From the NCBI GenBank assembly GCA_029245955.1, contig JAQWOH010000008.1:310001-374000 (forward strand): DNA of 64,000 nucleotides, given 5' to 3'. A model generated the notes under the pieces. That model had not been told where the DNA came from, did not search any database, and was given only the letters and a program-made list of their open reading frames with translations. The position numbers and the translations under genes are program-made. Numbering within the stretch: the stretch's first letter is position 1; every line of letters starts with the position of its first letter. This document shows positions 16,777 to 25,769 of this stretch, one piece after another. This DNA is from Fuerstiella sp. Lineage in GTDB: Bacteria; Planctomycetota; Planctomycetia; Planctomycetales; Planctomycetaceae.

Positions 16777-19700
16777 TTACTCAGCCGGCGGCTGGGGCGG
16801 ACGTTTTCTGACTTTTTTCTTTGTCGGGGTCGCGGAATCCGGTGCACCCTGCATCCGGACCTGCTTAACAACCTTTTTCTTTGGTGCCTCTGTCTTCGCA
16901 GCTTCACCCATTACGGCGCCCGCGGCAGCAGCACGGGCTTTGGCGGCTTTGGCGGCTTTATACCTGGCAGCTTCTTCGGGCGTCAGCACACGTTTCTTCT
17001 TTGCCGGACGTTGCTGCGCATCTGCCGGCGACTGCGAACGTGCTTTGGACGCAACTTTCTTCTTGCGAGGCCGTGCGGCCACGGCAGATCCAGTTGCTGC
17101 ACCTGCCGCTTCCAGTCCTCCAAAGTCCGGAGGACCACCTGTGTTGCCGTCCCCTGCACCGGATGGTGCAGTAAACGAAGCGTCCTCCGGCTGAAGACTC
17201 GGCCGGCGCCGCTGCTGCGGTTTACTCATTAACTTATAGAAACCGAAGCCGCCACCGGCTGCCAGCGCCAGCAGAACAACCACGACAACCGTACTAGTGC
17301 CGCCAGAAGTCTGTGCGGCTGTTTCTGCAGCCTGTTGCTGCTGCGGTTCGTCAACGCTTTCGGGCTCATTCTGAGCCATCAGTACTTCAGGGGCACTTGG
17401 CCGCTCCAGCGGAGTCTGCGGCTGTCCCAATTCCAGCTGAATGTCCTGGTACAACCGATCGAACTTCGCAAACCACGCGTCATCAAGATCGGTGAACACC
17501 TGAATAAAAATCGCGATCTCTGCCAGACCGGAATTCAACTGGACTTCAGCATCGGACGCTCCGGTCTTCGCGTAGCGATAACGACTGTTAACATATTCGA
17601 AACGAGCTTCCAGGAAACGGTCCTTCAGCTGTTCCCAGTCCGGTGAGTTGTGGCGGGCCTGGAGTTTGCGAGTAATACCGGACCAGCCCCAGATTGATTT
17701 TTCGCCCTGAGCGTTCTCTACACCTTCAATAGCCGCCAGCAGCCTGTCCGGCTGGCCACCTTCCGCTGCGCCCCAGTCGGACAGCGTATGAGCCGCCTCG
17801 AACTGCACGTCCAGTGACAGAGGCGTTTCGTTCAGAACGGACTGAGCCAGACTGACGCCTTCGTCAAACTGTTCCTGAGCGCGACAGCAACGCACAATTC
17901 TGAGTTTAACGGCAATAACACTGCCGCCTTCGGCAAGGTTCCGGTCCAGAATGTCCTGGTAAGCGGCATGGGCATTCTTGTAGTAGCCCGAAGCCGCTAC
18001 GACATCTTCCTGCGTGCCCTGTCCCAGCCCAAAGTAGGTCTCACCAATCCAGACCAGCGAGTTGTAATCCATGTTCTCGCGATTTTCGCTGACCTTGGCC
18101 AGAAATTCTTCGAACGACTTTCGCGTATTTTCCAGTTGCTCAGATTCACCGGATGCTTTCAACCGTTTCAGTTCTTCCTGCAGCTCCTGCCCCAACTGCG
18201 TGTATACGGCCGCGGTATCCTGACCGCCGACGGCTTCCAGCTTATTCATCGTTTGCAGCGCTTCAGGAACTTTCTGAGTGCCAACGTAGGCTCTCAACAG
18301 GAGACGGAAGGCCTGGCCCGCAAACGCACTGCTGGTAATTCCCTTTTCAGGGCGAGCCTGTCCTGGGGCAACATCCAGCATCTTAAGGACCGAAGTGTCT
18401 CCGCCCGCAGTCAATCGCTTGATCGTTTCCACGAACTGTCCATTCATGTTGTTGATGGTCGCCAGCGAAACTTCGGCAGCCACGATCTCCGGTGTCGGTT
18501 GCGCACCGGCACCCAGCTTCGATCGCGCAACTGTGATACCTTCCAGCATCAGTCGGCCAGCGTCAGCCTTCCATTTCTTAATCGATTCCTCATCCCGCTC
18601 TGGTGAATCGCCAGTCTCCTGCTCCGACATAGCCGTAACCCATGCCAGCCAGTAGGACTGGCCTGCCTGCATTCGCGCTGAGCCGTATTCTGAATAGTCG
18701 CTGGGCACCGTCAGATAGGTATTTGCAGCATTCAGTGGTTCATTGAGATCGCGATAAACCTGCCCCAGACGAATGCGAGCTTCATTGCCTCGAGCCGATT
18801 GCGGATACTGTTCCACAATCAGTTCGCAGATTCCTTTCAGCAGATCCAGTTCAAACGACTTGTCCGTGTCGGCGTCGTTAAAGGCCTGTACAGCTGCCTC
18901 GATCGCGATCTCAGTGGCGCTGAGAGCCGAATCCGGATCATTCAACCGATCCGTTGTCATGCAGTACTTCGCCAGAATAATTGCGTCAAAACTTTTTCGC
19001 TGCCGCATGTAAACGTAACTCAGCAGATACCGAGCCTGTGCCACAGCCTTGGTGTCTGTCTTTTCGTCCCGCAGATTCAGCGCCATCGCAAACAATCGCC
19101 CGATTTCATTCAGCTGGTAATCGATCGCCTGCTTTGCCTTTTGCTTTTCTTCAGGGGATTTCGCTTTCTGCAGATCTTCATTCAATGCCTTCAACTGGCT
19201 GACCATGCCTCGAGCTCGTTCGAATGCAGTATCAAAATCCTTCGGTTCCGCATCTTTTTCACCCAGCTCCACATTCAGTCGGCGGCCCATAGCCACAGCA
19301 GGTTCCTGGTAAGGCCCGGGAAAACGTGCAACCTGTTTGGAATCCGTCAGAGCCTGACGCAGCATTGTGTTTCGCAGTCTGGCTTCGACCGCCCGATCCT
19401 GCCCAAGTTTTTCTTCGGCAATGGACTTCTCCCAGAGGATGCCAAGTCCGATTTCCGAGTAGATACGATTCCGATTCGCTTTGTCCCGCAACCAGGCCTC
19501 GGCTTCCTGCAGGACCAGCTGAAAATCGTTCTTCTTTTCGTGATTCAGACAGATCAGGCGGTACTGCAGAGCAATCGATTTCAGCAACTGCAAAGTCGGC
19601 TGATCTGACTTATGACTCAGCATTTCGTTGTAGATGCCCAGCGCTCGATTGAGATCATCCTGCTCCTGAAAGCACTTGCCCATCATCAATCGCGACTGCA

Positions 19701-20565
19701 GTCCGATGGGGTTTGTGCGACGAGCTGTGTGAATGGCTTCGAATTCTGTCGAGGCACGCACCATAGTCTCAGTACGTTCCTTCGAACCTTTCGGAAACGT
19801 CTGTCCACGTTCATAAGTGCATCGCACCAGGCTGAACCAGGCTCTCAGATACTTAACTTCAGCACTCTGACGTTCCAGATATGCGTCCTCGTCCGTAGTC
19901 CTGTCGATAAACTTAGGAAACGCCTTGTACTGAGTCTCGTACTGATCATGTGCGGTTTGATAGATGGCCTTCGCCTGTTCGATCAATGAACGCGCCTGTT
20001 GTTGAAGCTGTGCTGTCTTGTCGGCGTTCGAAGGTGATTCCGCATCCCAGATCAACGACCGAGCTCGCTCGAACAATAATTCACCCAGTTCAGAATTCGC
20101 GTACGCCGCGCGAACATGCTCAGGATATTCGGTTGTGAATTTCTTGAGTGCCTGTTCCGCCCGGGTGAGCGCCTGGTCACGATCTTCAGGCACTCGGGAT
20201 GCGGCAGCCATTTCTCGATATGTGACACCTCGCTCCAGATCCAGCGTTTCGGTCAGTTCGGCTGGCAGGTCAACTCGTTTGGCCAGGTTGTCCACATACT
20301 CCAGAGCGGTGTCGAAGAATTTTCGCTGTCTCAGTCCCTCGATAAACGCAGTGTGCGGTTCATCAGCCTGAATCGGGCTACCGGCGAACAACACAGCCAC
20401 AGCAAGGGCTGCGCACAGGATTGTGACGCGGCCTGCGGATCTTTGAAACGCCCCGCAGGAACCACCCACAATTATGCTGGCGGTCGCTCGATTACGGGTT
20501 GAAGGCCGGGCCCTCAGCAGTTTGTTAGACAAATGAGTCCACCTGAAGGGTCTGATTAGCTGCAT
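16777..20565 (-). CDS. giant TPR membrane protein, putative effector of the ExbB/ExbD machine
   Basis: 1262 residues. A hydrophobic segment at about 46-65 (TILCAALAVAVLFAGSPIQA) acts as a signal peptide or anchor. About 1000 residues of alpha-helical tetratricopeptide-like repeats follow (for example ARIRLGQVYRDLNEPLNAANTY). A membrane helix lies near residues 1090-1114 (STVVVVVLLALAAGGGFGFY). The last ~148 residues are a low-complexity tail rich in Lys, Ala, Pro and Arg (RPRKKK, AKAAKARAAAAG, KKKVRKRPP). The topology is therefore a large periplasmic repeat domain tethered by a C-terminal helix with a basic cytosolic tail. The start at 20565 is preferred over an upstream ATG at 20679. It is the first gene of the operon, followed by a second TPR protein, ExbB and two ExbD. 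The function is not established. Confidence 0.88.
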   Translation of the reverse strand: MQLIRPFRWTHLSNKLLRARPSTRNRATASIIVGGSCGAFQRSAGRVTILCAALAVAVLFAGSPIQADEPHTAFIEGLRQRKFFDTALEYVDNLAKRVDLPAELTETLDLERGVTYREMAAASRVPEDRDQALTRAEQALKKFTTEYPEHVRAAYANSELGELLFERARSLIWDAESPSNADKTAQLQQQARSLIEQAKAIYQTAHDQYETQYKAFPKFIDRTTDEDAYLERQSAEVKYLRAWFSLVRCTYERGQTFPKGSKERTETMVRASTEFEAIHTARRTNPIGLQSRLMMGKCFQEQDDLNRALGIYNEMLSHKSDQPTLQLLKSIALQYRLICLNHEKKNDFQLVLQEAEAWLRDKANRNRIYSEIGLGILWEKSIAEEKLGQDRAVEARLRNTMLRQALTDSKQVARFPGPYQEPAVAMGRRLNVELGEKDAEPKDFDTAFERARGMVSQLKALNEDLQKAKSPEEKQKAKQAIDYQLNEIGRLFAMALNLRDEKTDTKAVAQARYLLSYVYMRQRKSFDAIILAKYCMTTDRLNDPDSALSATEIAIEAAVQAFNDADTDKSFELDLLKGICELIVEQYPQSARGNEARIRLGQVYRDLNEPLNAANTYLTVPSDYSEYGSARMQAGQSYWLAWVTAMSEQETGDSPERDEESIKKWKADAGRLMLEGITVARSKLGAGAQPTPEIVAAEVSLATINNMNGQFVETIKRLTAGGDTSVLKMLDVAPGQARPEKGITSSAFAGQAFRLLLRAYVGTQKVPEALQTMNKLEAVGGQDTAAVYTQLGQELQEELKRLKASGESEQLENTRKSFEEFLAKVSENRENMDYNSLVWIGETYFGLGQGTQEDVVAASGYYKNAHAAYQDILDRNLAEGGSVIAVKLRIVRCCRAQEQFDEGVSLAQSVLNETPLSLDVQFEAAHTLSDWGAAEGGQPDRLLAAIEGVENAQGEKSIWGWSGITRKLQARHNSPDWEQLKDRFLEARFEYVNSRYRYAKTGASDAEVQLNSGLAEIAIFIQVFTDLDDAWFAKFDRLYQDIQLELGQPQTPLERPSAPEVLMAQNEPESVDEPQQQQAAETAAQTSGGTSTVVVVVLLALAAGGGFGFYKLMSKPQQRRRPSLQPEDASFTAPSGAGDGNTGGPPDFGGLEAAGAATGSAVAARPRKKKVASKARSQSPADAQQRPAKKKRVLTPEEAARYKAAKAAKARAAAAGAVMGEAAKTEAPKKKVVKQVRMQGAPDSATPTKKKVRKRPPQPPAE

Positions 20566-21022
20566 GTCTAGAGACCATAATGCCCCCGCAACATAGATGT
20601 TTGATGCGGGAATGATATGTACGTCGCCGATTTCGAACACAGGATTCGCCTTGTCAGCAAATCGCAGAATTGCCGACACGACAACAAAACGAGGTCACAC
20701 GAGCGACGAATAACTGGTAACACACACCACGATTAAGCGGATAACCATCGCCTGATTCCATTGACGATACGAAGTTTCGGCGGAAATCGCAAAGATGTCG
20801 GCGGATAAAGCAGGTTGCATTCCGCGCCGAAGCGTTGCCACCCTGCCACCGTCAAGAATCACCATTCCGAAGCTTCTGCAGACACCGCCGCTTCCGCCGT
20901 CCACGATTTACAGACTTTTCTACTCAACAATTACCAAAGACCTTACTTCCGCAAAACAGCAGCGTTGTGGAAAAATCCGGGTATGATGCCAGATCGCCAC
21001 GATTAAACGTTCAGGATTTCCA
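20566..21022. other. divergent intergenic region, giant TPR gene / EF-hand gene
   Basis: 457 bases between two divergent genes. Short open frames occur but none has a credible start or composition. It probably carries both promoters; I could not pick out specific elements. Confidence 0.5.
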
Positions 21023-22735
21023 ATGAATTCCCACCCAAATTTGAGTTGTGCCCTGTCAGGCCAGTCCCTGGACCGCGCCTGGGGGAACTGGCCGTTTCGT
21101 CTGCGGGTACGGATCGGTCTGCTGATCGTGGTCCTGCTGGTGTGTCCCGCAACCCGTGCAGTGGAACCGGACGGGGCCGGCGATCGAGCCGTCGTGGTAA
21201 TTATGGCTCCCGACGGTCCGGTCTTTGCCGAAATGAATATCTCGGTCGACGGACAGGCTTATCGTGCATGGGTCACAGAGTTTCTGGCACGCCGAGTTGA
21301 CGTCAACAACGACGGATCACTGAACACAGGTGAATTGCAACTGATCCCGAAACGACTGCTGCAGCAAACTAACGCACGTACCGTCAACCGAGTCCTGCGC
21401 AGCGTGACCGGCGATAAGAAGGCAGACACAACATCTGTCGACGCGTTCACCGAGTGGTTTGCGGAACAGTTAAACCGCAGTTTTGATATCGTCGCAGCAG
21501 CGGTCACTGCATCGGAAGCGGTGCGTCTGGCTGCGCTGGTCGACGGAGACGGAGACGGAGCAGTATCTCGGGAAGAACTTATGGCCGGAAGTCGCTCACT
21601 GCGATTTCGAGATCTCGACGACGACCAGACTTTCACAGCAGCGGAACTTATGCCGTATCGGGACCCGCGCAATCAGAATGCCGCGATCGTTCCCGACGCC
21701 GCCAATCTGCCATTCGTTCAACTTAGTGATGAGGAATCACTGACTCGGACAGCCGAACAGATCGTGGCTCGTTATGGCGACGACGACGCAGTCAGCATCG
21801 CGAAACTGCGTCTGCCGGAGGCAGTCTCCGCCAGTGTCGACGGCAATAACGATTCGAAACTGAATCCCTCAGAGACGAGACAGTTCCTGGCCGCGCCGAC
21901 TTTTCATCTCACTCTCGATGTTCAACTGGCCGAAGCAGCTAACCGAAGCAACCTGGTAGCAGAAATATCACCGGCCGCCCAGTCCTTCGTGCGGTCAGAC
22001 TCCCGGAAACGAGGCCGCATAAAAATGGTCGTCGACGACATGCCGCTGGAAATCCGTGCACGTGGCGGTAGCGCTCGTTCACGAGACATCATGGTGGACT
22101 TTCTGCTGCAGCGATCTTCGCTTTACGACAAAGACAAAAACGGATATTTCACCGATGACGAATATCCCGAGTTCAAGTCAGAGATGGCCCAGTATCTGGC
22201 CAATGCCGACTTCCAAAGCGTCGACCTGAACAGCGACGAAATGGTGCTGCGACATGAAATCAAGACGTACATCGAACGTGATGCCATCGCTACGCAAAGC
22301 CGCATTGAAGTCAGCATCAAGCAGGATGGCAAAACGCTGTTCAATCTCCTGGACGACAACAAGGATCGACGCCTGACCGGCCGTGAACTGCTGGAAGGAT
22401 TTGACATCCTGCTGGAATACGATCTGAACGGGGATCAAAAACTCACAGAATCAGAACTTGGAACCGCGTATTCTCTACAGATCGGACTCGGTCAGCCCGC
22501 CTCACTGCGCATGAATTCTGTGCAGACCATGAACATGGTGGCACGCTCCACAGACGCTGTTCTTCCCGGCGTCAGCGGATTAAACGGCCCGGAGTGGTTC
22601 CGCCGCATGGATCGCAACCAGGACCGAGACGTGTCGTATCGCGAATTCCTTGCGCCTCGATCGATCTTTGAACAACTGGATAAGGACAGCAACGGCCTGC
22701 TAAGTGCAACAGAAGCCGAGGCACTGACTGAGTAG
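21023..22735 (+). CDS. secreted multi-EF-hand calcium-binding protein
   Basis: 570 residues. A signal or anchor helix at about 30-45 (IGLLIVVLLVCPATRAVE) is followed by about ten EF-hand-like loops: DVNNDGSLNTGE, DGDGDGAVSREE, DLDDDQTFTAAE, DGNNDSKLNPSE, DKDKNGYFTDDE, DLNSDEMVLRHE, DDNKDRRLTGRE, DLNGDQKLTESE, DRNQDRDVSYRE and DKDSNGLLSATE. Most keep the Asp/Asn positions 1, 3 and 5 and the glutamate at 12. Beta-type segments alternate with the loops (IMAPDGPVFAEMNISVDG, IKMVVDDMPLEIRARGG). Calcium binding at the cell surface or in the periplasm is likely, perhaps structural. The gene is 8 bases upstream of the DUF2007 gene, so the two are co-transcribed. Confidence 0.88.
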   Translation: MNSHPNLSCALSGQSLDRAWGNWPFRLRVRIGLLIVVLLVCPATRAVEPDGAGDRAVVVIMAPDGPVFAEMNISVDGQAYRAWVTEFLARRVDVNNDGSLNTGELQLIPKRLLQQTNARTVNRVLRSVTGDKKADTTSVDAFTEWFAEQLNRSFDIVAAAVTASEAVRLAALVDGDGDGAVSREELMAGSRSLRFRDLDDDQTFTAAELMPYRDPRNQNAAIVPDAANLPFVQLSDEESLTRTAEQIVARYGDDDAVSIAKLRLPEAVSASVDGNNDSKLNPSETRQFLAAPTFHLTLDVQLAEAANRSNLVAEISPAAQSFVRSDSRKRGRIKMVVDDMPLEIRARGGSARSRDIMVDFLLQRSSLYDKDKNGYFTDDEYPEFKSEMAQYLANADFQSVDLNSDEMVLRHEIKTYIERDAIATQSRIEVSIKQDGKTLFNLLDDNKDRRLTGRELLEGFDILLEYDLNGDQKLTESELGTAYSLQIGLGQPASLRMNSVQTMNMVARSTDAVLPGVSGLNGPEWFRRMDRNQDRDVSYREFLAPRSIFEQLDKDSNGLLSATEAEALTE

Positions 22736-22743
22736 AGCTGTAT

Positions 22744-23442
22744 ATGTCCGATACAAATCTACGGACCATCGCCACCTACGGCTCAGCTCCCATTGCTCAT
22801 CTTGCCAGCGCCATGCTGCAAAGTCATGGCATTCGAGCCGCCGTCGCCGGAGACCAGATCGCCGAAGCACTAGGGTATCTGGGGGTCGCCATCAGCACTG
22901 TTGAGCTGCTGGTTCATGACGAAGACTCTGACGCGGCTGGTCAGCTGCTTTCAGAATGGGAACTGAAACGTAGCCTCCCTAAACAGGACCACTGGGGCAA
23001 CGAGTACCGTATGGGCTGGCTGTGCGGACACTGCTCTGAGATCAATCAACAGACCTTCGATTCATGCTGGTCGTGTTCCGCCGCTCGGCGGCAGGATGCC
23101 AAACTTGTACCATTGCCTGACGACACCAATGCGATTCCTGACCCACCCCATGCCATCGCTGCGTCTGAAAATCCCGATCCGTCTCCGTTCCGCATACCGA
23201 CCGTTGAGGACCTGCCAGCCGTCAATACCAAGCTGGCCACCCGCACGTTTCGCAGTGCGGTGCTGGGCCTGGCCTTTCCCCTCCTGGCAGTATACAGCTT
23301 TGGTCTGGCATGGAAGTGTCTGGCCGAGGGTCGACCAACACCCAAAATCTGGGCGGCTTTGTTCCTGAGTGCCGCAGGTGTCCTGCTGTGGATCATCCTG
23401 TTCTTTGCAACTGGCCTGCACAAAACCATCCTGCGATTCTGA
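22744..23442 (+). CDS. DUF2007 / RanBP2-type zinc-ribbon membrane protein
   Basis: 232 residues in three parts. Residues ~5-75 match DUF2007 (IATYGSAPIAHLASAMLQSHGIRAAVAGD...VELLVHDEDSDAAGQLL), called a putative signal-transducing domain. Residues ~90-112 form a zinc ribbon of RanBP2 type, W-LCGHC-x10-CWSC. The C-terminal third has two membrane helices (AVLGLAFPLLAVYSFGLAW and IWAALFLSAAGVLLWIILFFA). The head domain is cytosolic if the zinc site is used there. There is no signal peptide. It follows the EF-hand gene after 8 bases. The function is unknown; the fusion of these parts is described from the sequence only. Confidence 0.87.
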   Translation: MSDTNLRTIATYGSAPIAHLASAMLQSHGIRAAVAGDQIAEALGYLGVAISTVELLVHDEDSDAAGQLLSEWELKRSLPKQDHWGNEYRMGWLCGHCSEINQQTFDSCWSCSAARRQDAKLVPLPDDTNAIPDPPHAIAASENPDPSPFRIPTVEDLPAVNTKLATRTFRSAVLGLAFPLLAVYSFGLAWKCLAEGRPTPKIWAALFLSAAGVLLWIILFFATGLHKTILRF

Positions 23443-23667
23443 CCTGTCGAGCCACAACAGCCGTTCTGAGAGGGAGTTTTGGCCTCTGATGATTGCGTCC
23501 GCAGACAGTTCGACTCGATCACCAAGCGGCAGAATCTGCCGCAGCAAGTCGCCGCGGGGCCGTACGGTGCCGAGATCTGTCATTTCACCGTGATGATCAT
23601 AACGAAACCACAGATTAGTTAAGTATTCAGGGCAGTTCACTGCGTGTCACCGCACCACTGATGCCGA

Positions 23668-23697
23668 CAGGTGTTGTAGCCAATGCTACAACACCTG
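23668..23697. promoter_or_regulatory. perfect 13-bp inverted repeat upstream of the OMP gene
   Basis: CAGGTGTTGTAGC (23668-23680) and GCTACAACACCTG (23685-23697) pair perfectly around CAAT. No T-tract follows, so a classical terminator is unlikely. It lies 53 bases before the TTG start at 23751, where an operator or 5' leader hairpin would sit. The internal TGTAGC/GCTACA halves are typical of a dimeric repressor site, but the regulator is unknown. Confidence 0.65.
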
Positions 23698-23750
23698 CAG
23701 ATTCAATCCGTAGTGATCCTGCGCTGGAGTCGTTCCGGAGATATAAAATA

Positions 23751-24671
23751 TTGAACACATCCCCCGGTCTGAAAATCGTTCTGTTTGTGGCCTGTGCTGT
23801 CGCCACATCCGGTTCTGTCCTTGCGCAGAACGATGCATGCAGCGTCGTTGAAGGCAGCAATCTGCATGATCGCGTTGAAGATATCTTCAGCCCGTGTCAG
23901 GTATGCTGCGGCACATTGTTCCAGTGGAGCTGTACCAGCGTCTGTACGGGTGGCCCCGATCCGGATGCACCTCTGGTCACCGACCGCCCGGACTTTACGG
24001 AAGCCAGTTCCACGGTCGGCAAAGGTGTCGCTCAACTGGAAATCGGTTACACGTTTACTCGTGAAGACGGAAACACACATTCGCATTCGTTCCCGGAACC
24101 GCTGCTGCGTTACGGCATCATGCAGGACTGGCTTGAGCTGCGAATCGGCTGGACCGACAACCTGCAGGAAACCAACAGAGTGCAGGCCGGTGGAGCCGAT
24201 GACTTGTACCTGGGATTCAAAATCGGCCTGACACCTCAGCAGGGCCTGCTGCCGGAAATTGCAATAATTCCGCAGATGACCGTTCCCACGGGAGCCGCAC
24301 GATTCACGGCTAACGATGTCATGCCCGGAGCCAACTGGATTTACGGCTGGGAAATCAGCGACTGCCTGTCCACCGCCGGCAGCACACAGTTTAATCGGTC
24401 CGTCGATGATGGCACCGGAGCCAACTACACCGAATGGGCTCAGTCGTGGACAGTCGCCTATTCACTGTGCGATAAGTTCGGAGCCTACACCGAATGGTTC
24501 GCGCTGATCCCGCACTCGGCAGACACCGCCATGACGGAACACTATTTCAACGGCGGCTTCACTTATCTGATCAACAATGATATCCAGTGGGATATTCGCC
24601 TGGGCACCGGACTGAATGACGCCGCCGACGATTACTTCCTCGGAACCGGCCTGTCGCTGCGCTACTACTAA
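23751..24671 (+). CDS. outer-membrane protein, MetA-pathway phenol degradation / transporter-like family
   Basis: 306 residues from a TTG start. A signal peptide (LKIVLFVACAVATSGSVLAQ) is followed by a Cys-rich stretch with six cysteines (NDACS, SPCQVCC, SCTSVC) and then PDAPLVTDRPDFTEASSTVGKG. That entry motif and the alternating strands to the end (LELRIGWTDNLQE, DDLYLGFKIGL, YFLGTGLSLRYY) fit the Phenol_MetA_deg-type outer-membrane beta-barrel family. The TTG is favoured because GGAG lies at 23737-23740 and the signal peptide starts there; the upstream ATG at 23661 would have to read through a perfect palindrome. It probably forms a channel or passive transporter. It is single, with palindromes on each side. 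Confidence 0.8.
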   Translation: MNTSPGLKIVLFVACAVATSGSVLAQNDACSVVEGSNLHDRVEDIFSPCQVCCGTLFQWSCTSVCTGGPDPDAPLVTDRPDFTEASSTVGKGVAQLEIGYTFTREDGNTHSHSFPEPLLRYGIMQDWLELRIGWTDNLQETNRVQAGGADDLYLGFKIGLTPQQGLLPEIAIIPQMTVPTGAARFTANDVMPGANWIYGWEISDCLSTAGSTQFNRSVDDGTGANYTEWAQSWTVAYSLCDKFGAYTEWFALIPHSADTAMTEHYFNGGFTYLINNDIQWDIRLGTGLNDAADDYFLGTGLSLRYY

Positions 24672-24697
24672 GAACCAGAACAACCGACAACTCCGGC

Positions 24698-24722
24698 GAC
24701 GACAGCCATTATGGCTGTCGTC
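24698..24722. repeat. perfect hairpin downstream of the OMP gene
   Basis: GACGACAGCCA (24698-24708) pairs with TGGCTGTCGTC (24712-24722) across a TTA loop, an 11-bp perfect stem starting 26 bases after the stop. No T-tract follows. It may stabilise the 3' end or terminate with a factor. Confidence 0.65.
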
Positions 24723-24727
24723 CAGTC

Positions 24728-25562
24728 TCAGCGAACTGTCAACGGCGTTACAAGATGCTCGCGAATGTATTCCGTGATCGCACTAACGCCTGTTCAATCA
24801 GTTTGCGATCGCCGCCCCACAAACTGTAACCACCACCTTCAATCGCAATCAGTTCGTGAGAAACGCCCTAATTCTGCTGCCATGTTCAGCAACTGTTCAA
24901 CCGGCACATCGTTATCCAGGGTGCCCTGCAGCATTGGAGTGGGCGGATACTCAACGGATAGATTCCGAATCGGACAAAATGGTGTCAGCCTGTCCCGGTC
25001 GACTTCTGGATCAAGACCGCTGACAGCGTTGGCTCATCGTCCGTGCTGCTTCATGTACAGAAAGAAGGTTGCTCGCCCGCGACCGTTTCCCTGTCTGCGT
25101 CTGCCAGCAACTCCACGTCCACGTACCCGAATCTCTAAGTACGAAACGACAGCAGCAGCAGGTGGGTTGAGAAAAACTCCACTCATCAGCGCCAGATAGC
25201 CTCCTGAGAGAACGCTGACTACCACCGGTCGTGACGGGTCCGCGTCAAGCAATTCGGGACCGGTTTTTCTTACCCATTTCAGTCCATCTTTCAGGTTCTC
25301 AATAATTGCGGGCAACTGCGTTTCGCGAACAAGACGGTAGCCAACCGACACCAGCACGAAACCGTGCTCCTGGACGGGATTGTGCAGCGGTATCTGAGTG
25401 ACGATACACGTCTGCCTGAATTTCAAACTGTTCAACCGTCTTGTACGTGTATATCGTCTTCGAAAACTTCGGTGACCCTCCACCAGCGAAGACCTGACTA
25501 CTGAAAGAGCATTCCGTCCGGCACAAAGCCAGCAGCAGCGCAAAGACAGATTTCAGTTCCAC
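24728..25562 (-). pseudogene. decayed secreted alpha/beta hydrolase
   Basis: Pieces of one secreted esterase-like protein appear in order on the minus strand but in different frames. The N-terminal part (25562 to ~25410) has a signal peptide, then SKTIYTYKTVEQFEIQADVY. Next, in another frame, GFVLVSVGYRLVRETQLP, IIENLKDGLKWVRKTGPELL and VVVSVLSGGYLALMSG (to ~25130). The C-terminal part is PPTPMLQGTLDNDVPVEQLL (~24940-24880), then after a shift SHELIAIEGGGYSLWGGDRK, then after another shift EYIREHL. The section that should carry the oxyanion HGG motif is missing, and the nucleophile elbow reads VVSVLSGG, where working relatives have a G-x-S-x-G. At least three frame changes plus a deletion make it non-functional. 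Confidence 0.82.
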
Positions 25563-25769
25563 CGCTTCATTCTGAACTGCGCTGTCGGGGTGGGTATGAA
25601 AAGAGCGTGCTCGGACGATTGCCGGGATGGCAAATGAGTCAACCGGAAGAAACCTCGCGAAAGATTGAAGGTGACAGATGTGCCTGAATTCGAGAAGGAG
25701 TGCGGCTTAAACACGCGAGCGATGTTTAACTCTTCCGCCGTGTATATCCTGCCTGTACACTCTCATTGT

